From Neelides folsomi (Eukaryota > Arthropoda > Collembola > Neelipleona > Neelidae), in the NCBI GenBank assembly GCA_034687125.1, contig JAQGBZ010000077.1, positions 157,272 to 221,271 of the forward strand: a stretch of 64,000 nt of DNA, written 5' to 3'. Below are positions 38,524-51,200 of the stretch, piece by piece. The position numbers and the translations under genes were made by a program. Each line of letters starts with the position of its first letter. Position 1 is the stretch's first letter. The notes under the pieces are model-generated. The model searched no databases. It saw only the letters and a list, made by a program, of their open reading frames with translations, and had not been told where the DNA came from.

Positions 38524-39064
38524 TTTTGATAAAATGAAGGGCCCTGCCCTATTTAATCATATTCACATTCACCTTTTTTGACATGTGATTTTGAGGATTT
38601 CAATGTATGAAGATGAACTACAATTAAAGATCTTATAGGTTTTATTATAAATATATCGTTAAAAATTAAAACGGAAAATCTTAATTTGGAAACTTTAAAA
38701 GTCTCGAATTGCGTAAACTTGTAAAGTTTAAACATGCCATTATGTAAAACACTTGTACTCTCATAAAATTAAAATAATGAAAGATTCAAAATTTTGATTA
38801 TAAGGGAAATGAGTTAATGATAATAAAAGTTATAAACGTGTTAAATAGTTAAAATATTTTTGTCAAGTTCTTATATTTGGACTTGGTGGGAAAATGTGCG
38901 AGAGTCAGTCAAATTATTTCATCGGCACTTTAAAAACTCGAAATTCCACTCGAAACTCGCACATGTAAAATCATATGATTTTTCCAACTTTCCCTTTTCT
39001 CTTCTTATAATTAAAAGTTAAGATCACCGTTAAAATTTAATTAACTGATCTATAAAACATTTGC
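38524..39064. promoter_or_regulatory. Head-to-head intergenic region SLC25A44 / TRMT5
   Basis: The 541 bp between two divergent start codons must contain both 5' UTRs and promoters, so a shared bidirectional promoter is likely. The centre (about 38880-38960) is less AT-rich, with repeated actcg-type words (actcgaaattccactcgaaactcgc). No TATA box in a convincing position. Confidence 0.5.
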
Positions 39065-41193
39065 ATGGCACTGAACTTAAAATATCTCAGCCGGTTTAAG
39101 ATTTCAAGTGGTAATTTCATCATCCATTCAAAGGCCAATCTTCACCAGAGAATCATCCACACTCAAAAGGTATGAATTACATTTAAATTATAATTTAAAC
39201 CATATTGATGGAATGATTTAATTTTCCAAAGTTTTGTAATTATTTTGCCATCGTGCAATTTAAGTCCAGTTATTAAAGTATAGTGCTATTTCTATTTCAT
39301 TTCTCTTGAATAAGTGTGTTGCTCTTGATTGCTCATTTGATTGGGCTTGATCCCCTTATTCTTAAAATATAATTTTCATTATTCATCCTATTAGCTTCAT
39401 AATTTAATATTAATTTTATATATTTAATAAGCATATTTGGACATTGGACATTCCCATTTTAAAGATGAGTTCACGAAGTTAACTGACTAAATCAACCGAA
39501 ATACAATAATGACAATGAGTATGAGACGTGACATGACTACTCTATATAAGACATGGAATACTTTCTCTATTTACTGTTTTATCTATTATAAATGTTACGG
39601 ATTACTTCTAATTGCTACTTGCTAAACATCTATCTTTATAAAATATTACTTCATAGTATATTTAATTTTATTTATATAATATTAGTCTTTGATGTTAGAC
39701 GTAATGAAGTATAATTTAAGATGTTTCCTCAGTTGATGAAGAAAGAAATGGCGAGTCTTGCTTCAACAGAAGAAGTGGAAAAATCCTCAACCACTCCAAA
39801 ATTGACTATTCATCAATTGACTGCCCGTGCCCATGCATTGGCCCAAGAAGTAAAGAATGAACCAAACTACAAATTCCTAAATCCTCCAGTCCGAAAAGGA
39901 ATGGCCGAATTAGACAAAAATGCCTTTGATATGGAGCTTCAGATCCCAACCATCACAATTCCCCCAGATGTTAATTATTTAGTCTTTAAAACAACTATTC
40001 AGATACTGAAGCCGTTTTATTTAAAAATTAGAAAAATCAAAGCTCTCAAACATGTCGAATCTCCCGATGAAACGTATAAGAATCGCCTCGAAAAGATTTT
40101 CCTCAATCCAGAGCTCATCCACGACAATTTCCAATTCATTGCTAAAGAATTGCAACTTGATGAGAAAATCGTAAGTTCATTTCACTTTACACCGATGAAG
40201 TTAAATTATGAAAATTGGTCGCTTGACCAGTTAATGGATTCAATTTTACCTGACGAAACTGAGAAATTGAGTTCTTTCTCACAAATGGGCCATTTGATCC
40301 ACGTCAACCTTCGAGATCATCTTTTCCCATATAAGCAAATCATTGGAGAAATTCTTCTTGATAAGAGTGTTCACGGGAAAACAGTCGTGAATAAAATCAA
40401 TTCCATTGAGAATGAATATCGAAATTTTAGTATGGAATTTCTTGCCGGCGATCACAACACCGTTATTTCATTAAAGGAAAATGGTTGTTCGTTTGAATTT
40501 GACTTTGCTCATGTTTATTGGAATCCGCGGCTCTCGACAGAGCACGAGAGGATTAAATTTAAACTGAAGAAGGGCGATGTGCTGTATGATGCATTTGCTG
40601 GTGTTGGACCATTTGCCATTCCTGCGGCTAAGAAGAATGTGAAAGTTCTCGCTAACGACTTAAATCCACATTCAGTTAAGTGGCTAAATCATAATGCGAC
40701 ATTAAACAAAGTGGGAAAGCTGGTTCAAGTTTTTAACAAAGATGGGAGAGATTTCATTTGCCAAGATGTTGCCGACGACCTTAAGAATACATTAAGATCT
40801 AAAGATGTTGATTTGAAAGGAACCATTTTTCACGTCACGATGAATCTCCCAGCCATGGCGGTCCAATTTTTAGATGCATTTTGGGGGATTTTGGAGGATG
40901 TGGAAGTGCCGGGAGATTTTCAACTCCACGTTCACGTCTACTGCTTCATTAAAGGAACAGAAGGGAAAATGTATAAAAAGCAAGCCATTGAGTTGGCGGA
41001 AGAGAATTTGGGAATGAAGATAAGTGATGAGGAATTTCTACTAGAATCCAAATTCGTTCGAGATGTTTCAAATTTGAAGGAGATGTGGAGAATCTCCTTC
41101 AATTGCCCTCATCACATATTGACCACTCCGCAGTCGGATTCAATCAAATCTAAGAGAATGAAAATGAGTGTGGAGGAAGATTTGGGTTCTTAG
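39065..41193 (+). CDS. TRMT5: tRNA (guanine-37-N1)-methyltransferase TRMT5
   Basis: Two coding exons, 39065-39169 and 39721-41193; 525 residues. Exon 1 encodes 35 residues rich in Leu, Ser, Arg, Lys and His with almost no acid, the profile of a mitochondrial presequence (LKYLSRFKISSGNF). Exon 2 begins exactly with an ATG after the acceptor, so a transcript starting downstream could make a form without it. Exon 2 holds the Trm5 body: D1/D2 region, then a Rossmann methyltransferase fold with the SAM motif DAFAGVGPFAIPAAKK (about residue 325), NDLNPHSVKWLNHN, and the catalytic-loop NLP (MNLPAMAVQFLDAF). The enzyme makes m1G37 next to the anticodon and prevents frameshifting in cytosol and mitochondria. 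Length is close to the animal norm. Divergent from SLC25A44. Confidence 0.96.
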
Positions 41194-42233
41194 ATTACAC
41201 ATTTTGTTCCTTGATTCAAAATTTTAGATTTCTCATTTTGTCGAATTTAAATTATTCAATGTTGAGTGCGTTAAATATTTAAATATTAAATAATGACGTT
41301 ACAATTACAGATATGTAACTTATGATAAAAATATAAGAATTATACCATAATTAAATTGTATATACTGGTAAATCTATCATATTACATTTATATTATCAGT
41401 ATCAGTAGTTTTAAAATTGTTTTTAGTGATTAAAATGATGTTCTTAATTGACTTTATCGTGTAATAATTGTATTTCTACATTACTTAAAAAGGGACTAAA
41501 ATGACATTCCGTATTTAAGAATATTCACGTTCAGCATATAGAAACTCCATTAGTGCATAATAAACATACATATGTAATTTAAATCGCCTTTTTAAATTAC
41601 AAATGCAAATTAATAGGTATTTCTGTATTATCATGAATGGCTTAGATAATTATAATTACACGGTTAGTGTAGTTTGGGTTAAATTCAACGAGAAATCAGG
41701 ATTCTAAACCTAGTAATTTGTTCATCGTTAAAAATTCGAATTACTAATGAGTAGGCTGAAAATTTTTCTTTGATTTCTAATGAGCGAACAATGTGAACCT
41801 AGTGATTTAGAGCTATTTAAAAAAGATCAAGGAAAATCAAAGGCCAAATAATAGCTTTCAGTTTCTTTCAGCTTTTACCCATAACATGGCCATGTTGATA
41901 CAGGGTGTTATTAATGTAAATAACTAGGCTTGTTCTTTTTCAACAAGATCGTTCTTACAAGTTTTCCTTAATGGTATAATATTTATTTACGAGATCATTC
42001 ATTAAAGCTCATTTTTATCACTATTTGTCTCCTGTCAGTCTGTGAAAACGAATGCCTAATTTCTTCATCCAAGCATGTTTTTTATTCATTTCTCCTCGCT
42101 CGCTTAGTATTTTTTGTGTCGCCAGTCAATCAGTTTTCCTTGGCTTACTCTTGGATATAAATTGAATTTGAGTTATTATTGCGAGTTAAATGTTGAAGTT
42201 AAATAGTTAGAAATTGTATGTTTTTCATTCCAG
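41194..42233. other. Intergenic, TRMT5 3' to FLAD1 5'
   Basis: AT-rich DNA between two + strand genes. It probably holds the TRMT5 3' UTR, the FLAD1 promoter and a non-coding FLAD1 first exon, since a tttcattccag acceptor sits seven bases before the FLAD1 ATG. No exon boundary can be placed. Confidence 0.5.
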
Positions 42234-42239
42234 AGGTTC

Positions 42240-45200
42240 ATGTCGGGTGAGGAGAGGAGACGGGGAGAAGGGCAGAGGAGAACTGCAGGCATCGTGATCA
42301 TAGGAGACGAAATTCTCAAGGGGCAGGTCGAAGAGCGAAATTCTCATTATCTCTGCAAAGAACTCTACTCGATCGGAGTGAAAGTAGGGTCAATTTCCGT
42401 GGTGGGAGACGGGTTAGAAGAGATTGCCACTCAAGTGAGAGACTTTTCAAACAAATTCGACATTGTTCTCACGACAGGAGGAATCGGACCAACTCACGAT
42501 GACATGACTTACATCGGAGTGGCAAAGGCCTTCGGAGACGAAATCGTAATTAACCAAGTGATGGCCGATATGATTGAGAAATGGTTAGGGCATAAGGGAT
42601 ACTCCAGGGACGTCATTATGAGAATGGCTCAAATGCCTCAATCTGCCAATTTGCTCTTTGACCCAGTCGGGGCAAGTCCGATCAGTTCATTTCCCATTGT
42701 GGGCGTCCGGAACGTATACGTTTTCCCCGGTGTTCCGTCCTTCCTCAAGAAATTGTTTCCTAGACTGTTGAGGGTCATTGGGAAAGACGAGGCTTTTCAC
42801 AATAGAGTCATTTACGTGGCAAGGGACGAACTCTCCATTACACCTGTGTTGGATCTTGCTGTGGAGAAATTTAAGCAGACAGTGGTCTTTGGAAGTTACC
42901 CTGTAATAGGAAATCTCTACTATTTCACTAGACTCACTATGGAGGCTACGAAGAAAGAAGAAGCTGATGCTGCGAATGATTTCTTAACATCTAATTTGCC
43001 AAATGGGTCAGTCGTCACTGGATATGATGAAGATCCAATTGGGTCTGTAGTGGAGAAAGTTCGAGCTATAACGAGGGATGAAACTCATCGGTTACATGTA
43101 CCTGTCAAAACGGCAATTGAGGTGTCTTTTAATTGTTTTTGTTCTTTATTCATTATTTATGTCTTTTTCTCAATTCACTTGTTTTATTCTTTTACCAATT
43201 TTCGCTATTTACTTTGTAGAAAATTGAAGAAGCGTTGAATAAATATGGCTTGAAGGGTATCTGTATTTGTTTTAACGGCGGAAAAGATTGCACTGCTCTG
43301 CTTCATCTGGCATATGCCGTAATAAAGGAAAAATTCCCAGAATCGAAAGAGAAACTTCAAGCTCTTTGTATTGCAACAGAGCCAGAACCATTTCAAGAAA
43401 TGGAAGATTTCATAAATGCTTCTGTCGAAAGGTAATAGATCTTTAATGTAGTAAATCGTACTTAAAGTAAGTATCAGTACTATATGTATAGAGTACAAAG
43501 ACTTAAGTAAGTAAGTATAGGTAAACATTTGTTAACTGATGATTGAACGATTTGTACTTTAGATATAAATTGAAAATTTTGCGATACGAAGGGACAATAG
43601 AACTTGGGCTCAAAGCTGCCCTTGAAGAAAATTCGGAAATTAAAGGAGTGTTAATGGGAACAAGAAGTTCGGACCCGGGTGGAAAGGACTTGACATATTT
43701 TCAGGTATGTTATTCTAAAAGTATAAATAAATATATTGGCTATTACACTATATTTTTTATATTTTATACATTGGTTATTTGAATAATAATTTTTAAATCT
43801 TTATAGTCTTTTTAAGTATTTATGAATAATATTCCTAGATTAATTGATAAAAGGATTTGAATAATATTGAATTTTATACGTCACGGTAAAAATTAATTAT
43901 TTTATGCATTAAAGTTTTAACATTTTATTCTTCATATTTTCATTAACCATCTTAATTTATTATTTAAAGATTACGGACCCTCATTGGCCCCAAGTCATGA
44001 GAATTTCTCCTTTACTTGATTGGACTTATGAAAATGTATGGGATTTTCTCCGAAGTCTGTCGCTGCCTTATTGCTCTTTGTATGATCGCGGGTAAGATAA
44101 CGTTAAATATTAGCTTGTGAAATTCCATTCATATGTGGCTAACTTATAAAAATAGTTAATTGATTACATTATAAAAATAGCATTTAATACTTGGATAGTT
44201 TATTTAAGTAGGAATGATTGGGTTATATCTTATTTGGTACATTGTTAAGTTGCGTAATCACTTAAGTAAAAATTGATTATAAATCGGAAATATCAATCTT
44301 TTCCACGTTTTGTACAATTTATCATTCATTGTCAGCAGAACCAGAGCAATTATGGCACTTAATTTTGCATATAAAATTAACCCTAACTCAATCTGATTTA
44401 ATCTATTACCTAACTGGCATTGAATGATGCACGAAGTAATTTATGCACTTTTGATGTGCACACAAACTGACGTGAGTGTTTTGCTTCATTTCTGAATTTG
44501 CTTGCACGGACAGTTCTTGCATTCGTCTGAACTAACAATATTTCCTGATAAAAATAGCAAAGGAATATACCAAGTACCTAGACATTTTGAGTATTCTATC
44601 ACTACTTGTACCGTTGCAACTAAAGGTAGTTATTATGTGCTCCTTGAAACTTACTACTGTGCTGTGGGAAAAGCGGTTTGACCTTTAGCATGACATAATG
44701 AGAGAATATTAATGCAGGAGTTTTGGGTTGGACCCATACATGGTTCATAAATATAGGAGTAGCATACATACTACATAATATATCAATTTGGAACCGAATG
44801 ATTTTTCTCTCCCCGTGTTAGGAGATGAATTAAGGTGAGAGGAAATTAATAATAAGAGATTGATCGGGTATAGCCGATCACATTGTTAGTACACATGTAG
44901 AATTTTCCGATTTTGTGAACACCTCCGGGGCGGGAATCGGAAGAGAAACGAAGGCCGCGTGTGTAGTTTGAACACTTTGATTTGTGGGGAGAATAAAAAC
45001 TTCATGTTCATTTCCATGAGTGGGTGGATGGAATAAGAATGAGATGGGCTGGTCAGCAAACTCAGCCCCTAATATAATTACTAAACTTATTTACTCCATG
45101 CAATTGATTCATTTTCCAACTTTCACACTTATAAAGTTAGTTAGAATATCTATACCTAAGTTTTTAAATTCTCAATGAATGACAAACATGAGAAAGTTGA

Positions 45201-48200
45201 TTGCGCATATTTTTTATTGTTTTAATAACAAATTAAATTAATTGTCCATACAATAAGGAATTTGGTTAGGTATATAGGTAAACACTTTTATAGCCAATAC
45301 GTCATATACTATTTATGAAGGTATTTGGTGACTTGAGGTGTTAATAGAGTTACGAGAAAGGTCGAATCGTATGTAGGTGGAGGAAGATGATTATGGGAAA
45401 AGCCATTAAAACTCGTTTATTTTCCTTCCATTTGTCGCAGAAAGGTGTGGCAGTTCCATCCTGTATTTCTACGCCACTGTTTTTATACCCATATCACCCA
45501 ATCCTCAAATTACAATCAACCTCAATCCCATTACATGTTACCTTAAAAAATTTAATCATAATACCTATGTTTAGTAAATATAATTACGGAATAAAATACT
45601 GTGATTTACAAAGAAGGTTTACGAATAAGTACGAAAACTAGGAATAAATGATTAAATAAATACCGAAATTCAAACACAATACTATACAAGGATGTTAATA
45701 CCCACATAATTTTAATCACGTATGATTTCTCCCTTATATTGATGTAAACTTTCCAAGACAAATATTACTTATAATTGCATTTGCATGCATGCACTTAAGT
45801 ATTTGTGTTTGATGCATTTTTCATTATAAATGCAGCTCTAAAATTACCGCTTATTGAGCATTAAATTCACATTAATTTGTTATATCTGGTACGTTTGCAA
45901 TTTGTATTATTAAGTTAAGTGCAAAGTTTGAAGCTAAACTTTATATAAAAGAAATTATGTATTACGTATTTTTCATAATGGTCTGCCTGCATTCTGAAAA
46001 AGGTAAAATATTTACATTAGGAAATTATATAATATATAAGTAATATGTGTATAATATGTTAATGTGTTTGTAAGTAAGGTATTTGAGTACGTAGGTAGAT
46101 AGGTAACATGTTTACCCAGACTCGTCAGCGTGTTCTCATTCTTCTTATACACATATTACTTACCTATGGGCTATGGAGTAGATGTTGTTGTTGTTTTCTG
46201 GGGTTGCGCTCACGTTACATAGCGCGATGCAATTCACTTAGATCAGTATATTGGCCCATTATGGGGTAAATGTTACATGTCACATTACATAAGTTACATT
46301 TATGCATAAGGTAAACATATTTATGTGTGTGTACAATTTTATAGTACTTATCATTTGGATGGTATGTTCATATATTTAATTACGTCTAAATATTTAAGTT
46401 ATATATTTTATAAAATCCATACTATCATTAAGTTTACCTCTTTCCTTAATAAAATGAAGCAATAAATGATCTCAATAAACATGAAATAAGCTATAGAAGT
46501 TCTTAATATCCGAGTGCATATTTGATTGTAAAGAAATATTAATATGACAGGTATTTTGCACTAGAATAATTTTTTCCTTAAATAAAATTTCTAATGCCAA
46601 AATATCCTTATTTAGTAACATAATGTAAACTTAGGGAAATATTGTACGAGGAATGATGCAATCATTATGGAACCCCAATTTTATTTCCTTTCCTCCTTGA
46701 ATTAAAAAACTAGTCCCTTAATATTATCGTAACATATAAATCAAAGATAATTCACAGAAATTTTGGTGACCCTATGTATCACCGAACCGAAATGACAGAC
46801 GAATTTGTCCAAAAAAGAGCACCCACTGCAACGCGTTTTGCATTTTCCACGTGATTTTCATTTTCCCATTGTGATGGCGTGGAGTCTTGTTGGAAAGGCG
46901 CTTTCCGTTGAACATTGTGGTGTTGAGGGGCTTCACAACTTTCTCTAATACATCCGTGATGTAATTGTCGGCTTTCACTTTCACCCCCTTTTTGACGAAA
47001 TGACGCGATGCTTTATCCTCTGGACTTGCACCCGCTCAAACCATCAACTGCGCAGGATGTGAGGAATGTCGGATCTTGGGATAATTTATCCGAGCTTCTT
47101 CGGAGTTTCTGGCATAAAGTCGGTCATTTTGTTTATTGAACTCCTCTTCAACAGAAAATTGTTTTTTGTCCGAAAACACAATAAAGAGGACGTCCTTTTC
47201 CGCGAACCTTTTCCTCAATACACGACAACGGACGACTCTCCTTTTGATTTTTGGCCGAAATCATATGGCAAGCGTTTTTTTATAAGTTTTAAGCTTAAGG
47301 TCATTTTTAATTGCTTTCCGCATTGTGTTGACATAGAATTGCAGGGCTAACAGTTTCGGTTTTTGGACCATGTTCCTCTTGAAGGGCGCTTTAAGAGATT
47401 ACTGCATCTTTTGAGTTCTTTTGGTGCGAGGTCTTCCGGTCCTAGGGAGGTCTTGAACATCACCAATTGACAAAAATTTCTTTATTGTCCTGTTGACCAT
47501 CCAACGGGCGCACATCAAGCTGTTCCGGATCTCCTTTTCCAATTGGCCAAGTTTAAACAGTCGCACAATTGACTCTTTCAGAGAAGCGTTTCAGAGAATT
47601 TCATCATAATTACCAAAGATTGAATTCTAACTATTCCATTCCTTACTACTAGATATATAGTGAATATAATTAACAACTTACCTTAAAATATTATTGTCGA
47701 TAAATACTTTTAAATTTAGTTCAAAAAATGGTGCAAAACTTAGTGTCACACTAGGCATGAAAATTATATGTAATTATATTTGTTCATATGTGATATATAT
47801 GACATATCTGATACATATATTATATTAGGGATTAAAAACTTTGTTATGATGTAAAAACATATTGAGTGAAAATGTACCATTAATGATCCTATTTAAGGAA
47901 ATTAATTTTTTCTGTGAATATTGTTTTCCGGTTGGATGAGAGATTTCCTTGCATTTTGTCCCTTTACAAACCAAGAAGATCCCATGTGGTTGGCCTATGT
48001 CCCTTCCCTTCCCATTCCGAGCGCTGTGTTGAATAATGAAATTCACGCGGATCATACAAAACGCGTTACTCGAACTGCTCTTTTCGGACATATTTGTCTG
48101 TCATTTCGGATTCGGTGATACTTAGGATCACCAAAATTTTTGTGAATTTTCTTTGATTTATATGTTATGATAATATTAAATGACTAGATTTTTAATTCAA

Positions 48201-51200
48201 GGAGGAAAGGAAATAAAATTGGGGTTCCATAATGATTGCATCATTCCTCGTAATATACCTATACAGGGAGAAATAGGAAGCAATGACTATCGACAAGCTT
48301 TTAGTAGTTGAATTCTCATATATGCAGGACAAGGTCGTCAGTTTTACACAGCGTGTGTTTATAACTCCACTCTTGAATTTTATGTTCGAAACACTCGGAA
48401 GACGGAATGCAATCATTAAATGGAGAGGATGTTAAGTTGAAGTTCATTCCTTCCCTTTTCATTTTATACGGGTAAACAAATAGAGTCTAATAATTTTACG
48501 AGAATTCTATGTTGGTCACTGTTTCATATCTGTACATAAAATATGTAATATTGCATAGGTATAATAGTATAGTATAAACAGAGTATTATAAGTATAATTC
48601 TAAAAAATTGAAAACTACCTGAATATGTAAAATCTGCAATAAGAATATGTTATTTAAAAAAGTTCAACACTGTATTATATATATTAATATTTACTCGTAT
48701 TATTTATGTACAGATAGATGCATTAAAATGGGTAAGGATGCGGAAAGTTAATATAAAACATTAGAAGGAAATCATTAAAACTCCAATGACGGCTAATAAA
48801 AAGGAAAAGAGGGAAAGTCGATAAGAGGAAACGGAATTGGCGTGGAGAAAAGAAAGGTTAATTGTGATAATGAAAATTACTCGCAATTAGCCAAAGCATT
48901 TCTCAACTTTTTATGATTATGCATATTGAAGCCAAAACTTTCACATGCTCATAAGGATTCCTGAATTTTTGCCAAATTAATTCCGGAGTATTTCTCCATA
49001 AAAAGAAGGCTATTAAAATTATCAAGAAACTCAAAATTCCAAGAAGGCATTAAATAAAAACATACTCAAATTTTCTTAAATGTTAAAGACAAATTCCTTC
49101 GTATCTCAATTCACTTTGTTTAATAAGCGAATGTTCATTCTGTTCATATTATGGAGAGAAATTAAAAGAAAAAACTCGATTTCTCGAATTTTTCTCCTGA
49201 ATATTGAATAGGAAGTGTTGAGAAAAATAGAAATCTTTAGTGAACGTTTTTGTGAAAGCCTGCGATGCATAATGTAATGTCCTTATCATTGGTGTCAACA
49301 TAAATATTGAACGATGACCGAAATTCCTGTCATGAAATTTCCAATGAATTTTATTCGATTAGTAGCGAATTTTTTTTTATAAAAATCCAACAGTAGCTTA
49401 ATAATTTATTAGATTCCTATCATGTACCATAGTCATTTAGGGTGCGTTTATCAATTCTTAAGGATGAGTTACAGACTTACTGATAGTAGTTATAATTTAT
49501 TCATTTTTAGGTAAATTATGGACCAATGGAATCAACGCAATCGTGACAAAATATTTTATATCATTTGTTTTTATATTGGTATCTTTTAATACTTGGAAAG
49601 CGAAAAGGAAAAAAAACAATACTGAATACTATTTAATGTATTTATTTTTAGTGAAGATACGTTTAGTAATGTTTTATAATATAAGGTTAGTTTAGTTTAG
49701 AGTTAAAGTCATATTTATAGAGCAAATTTCAATTTACTTCTTGAAATTACAATAAAAGGAAAGTATGGTTATGCAGGCAGCATATTTTTGATATATCGAA
49801 ATGCTTCATTGCCACATATCGATTGACTCAAGATTTTCAATTTGCCACTTACAGAGAATTAACTTGCATCAAAGTGAAGTTGAATTTTCTTTATTTGCTA
49901 TACACCAGCAATAATATTACACACTTAAATATTTTTGAAAACGAAACGAAAAAAAATTCATGCTTTAATTGAACTACATTTTAAAATGGTAAAAAGAAAA
50001 CATTTATTATTTAAATTATAGACTTAATAATAATTATGAAAAATGGGTTGTGGAAATGTCATGCTATTTGAATGAATGTTGTCGGTTTGTGTATCGTTTC
50101 CTTCGTTGGGGGAAGAATGAGGGTCAAATGTGGAAAGCCTTTGAGGCCTTCATCGATATATTTGAAGCAATGATAAAGGCATGGACGGAGGTTTTGTACC
50201 TCCAGTTCCCAAACCCCAGTCAACCGAACAACTCCTCTTGACATTTACAAACATTTCATACAGAGGAGGGTGAAAGGAACGATTTCCATTTACACAATAT
50301 CTAACATACCCACTCAATAAAAAACTTATTCCTCATTTTCTATGAAAATTAAATAAAGTTAAGTTAAATAGCTTATCCGTTTATTAACACAAATAATTTA
50401 AAGGCGTTTCTTCTTTAAATTGTAAGAGAAAAAATTTACAGCGTTAAAAAGAAAGTGCAGTAAGTGATATAAATTGTTCAGGAATATTTTAATTTATTGT
50501 CTTTTGGTGATGAAGATTATCAATAAATTATGATTTTTCGTATTCATTTACCTCTCTTAAAGAATCAGGAACAAAGCTAATAATTTTTTTCTGCTTGTTT
50601 TAAAATTGTGCCACGAGTGCAAATGATTCGTTGAAGCTTTCACCCATTTAAACTTTCTTTTTATTACTCTTATTAGACAGTTTGATACATACCTCAAAGA
50701 GGTGTAAAATTCGAACACTGAACTTTAAAAGTGAAAAGCTAAATACCTAAGTTGAATCACGTATACGATCCTGACTGAGGATCGTTAGGTTCGAGCTCAA
50801 GTTTGTGAAGTAAACTCAACAAAAATACATTTCACTTGGAATTATTTTCGAAATGTTCAATCAAATGCATCTTATAAGTGGCGATAAAATATTCAGTTAG
50901 TTCGAAACTGGAAAAAGTGTTTCGTAATTTGAAATCGTTCGAAAATTTGAATTGTGCGTCGTTTATGACGGCCCGTGAGGTTTCAGCGATAATTCTATTA
51001 ATTTTTTATTCTCCATTGTTGCTAAAATAGACTTTTTAGTCAATTCTGTTACTTGATTTCATTTAAAATGCCGATAATTATAAATTGCATTCTAATATAA
51101 CACATCTATTTAAATTGTATACACATTCATTAACGAAAAGTTTTGAAGGTGAAAATATCGTTACCAATAATTTATATTTCATGGCTGACATTTACACTGA

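Noticed and set aside
50050..50241. 63-codon frame in the FLAD1 intron (Cys/Trp/Phe-rich)
   Set aside because: Both strands are open, no family or splice support, and the start context is ordinary; not called as a gene.
50755..50805. tRNA-like hairpin and GGTTCGAGCTC B-box word
   Set aside because: The hairpin is good but acceptor and T stems do not pair; at most a decayed tRNA-derived repeat.
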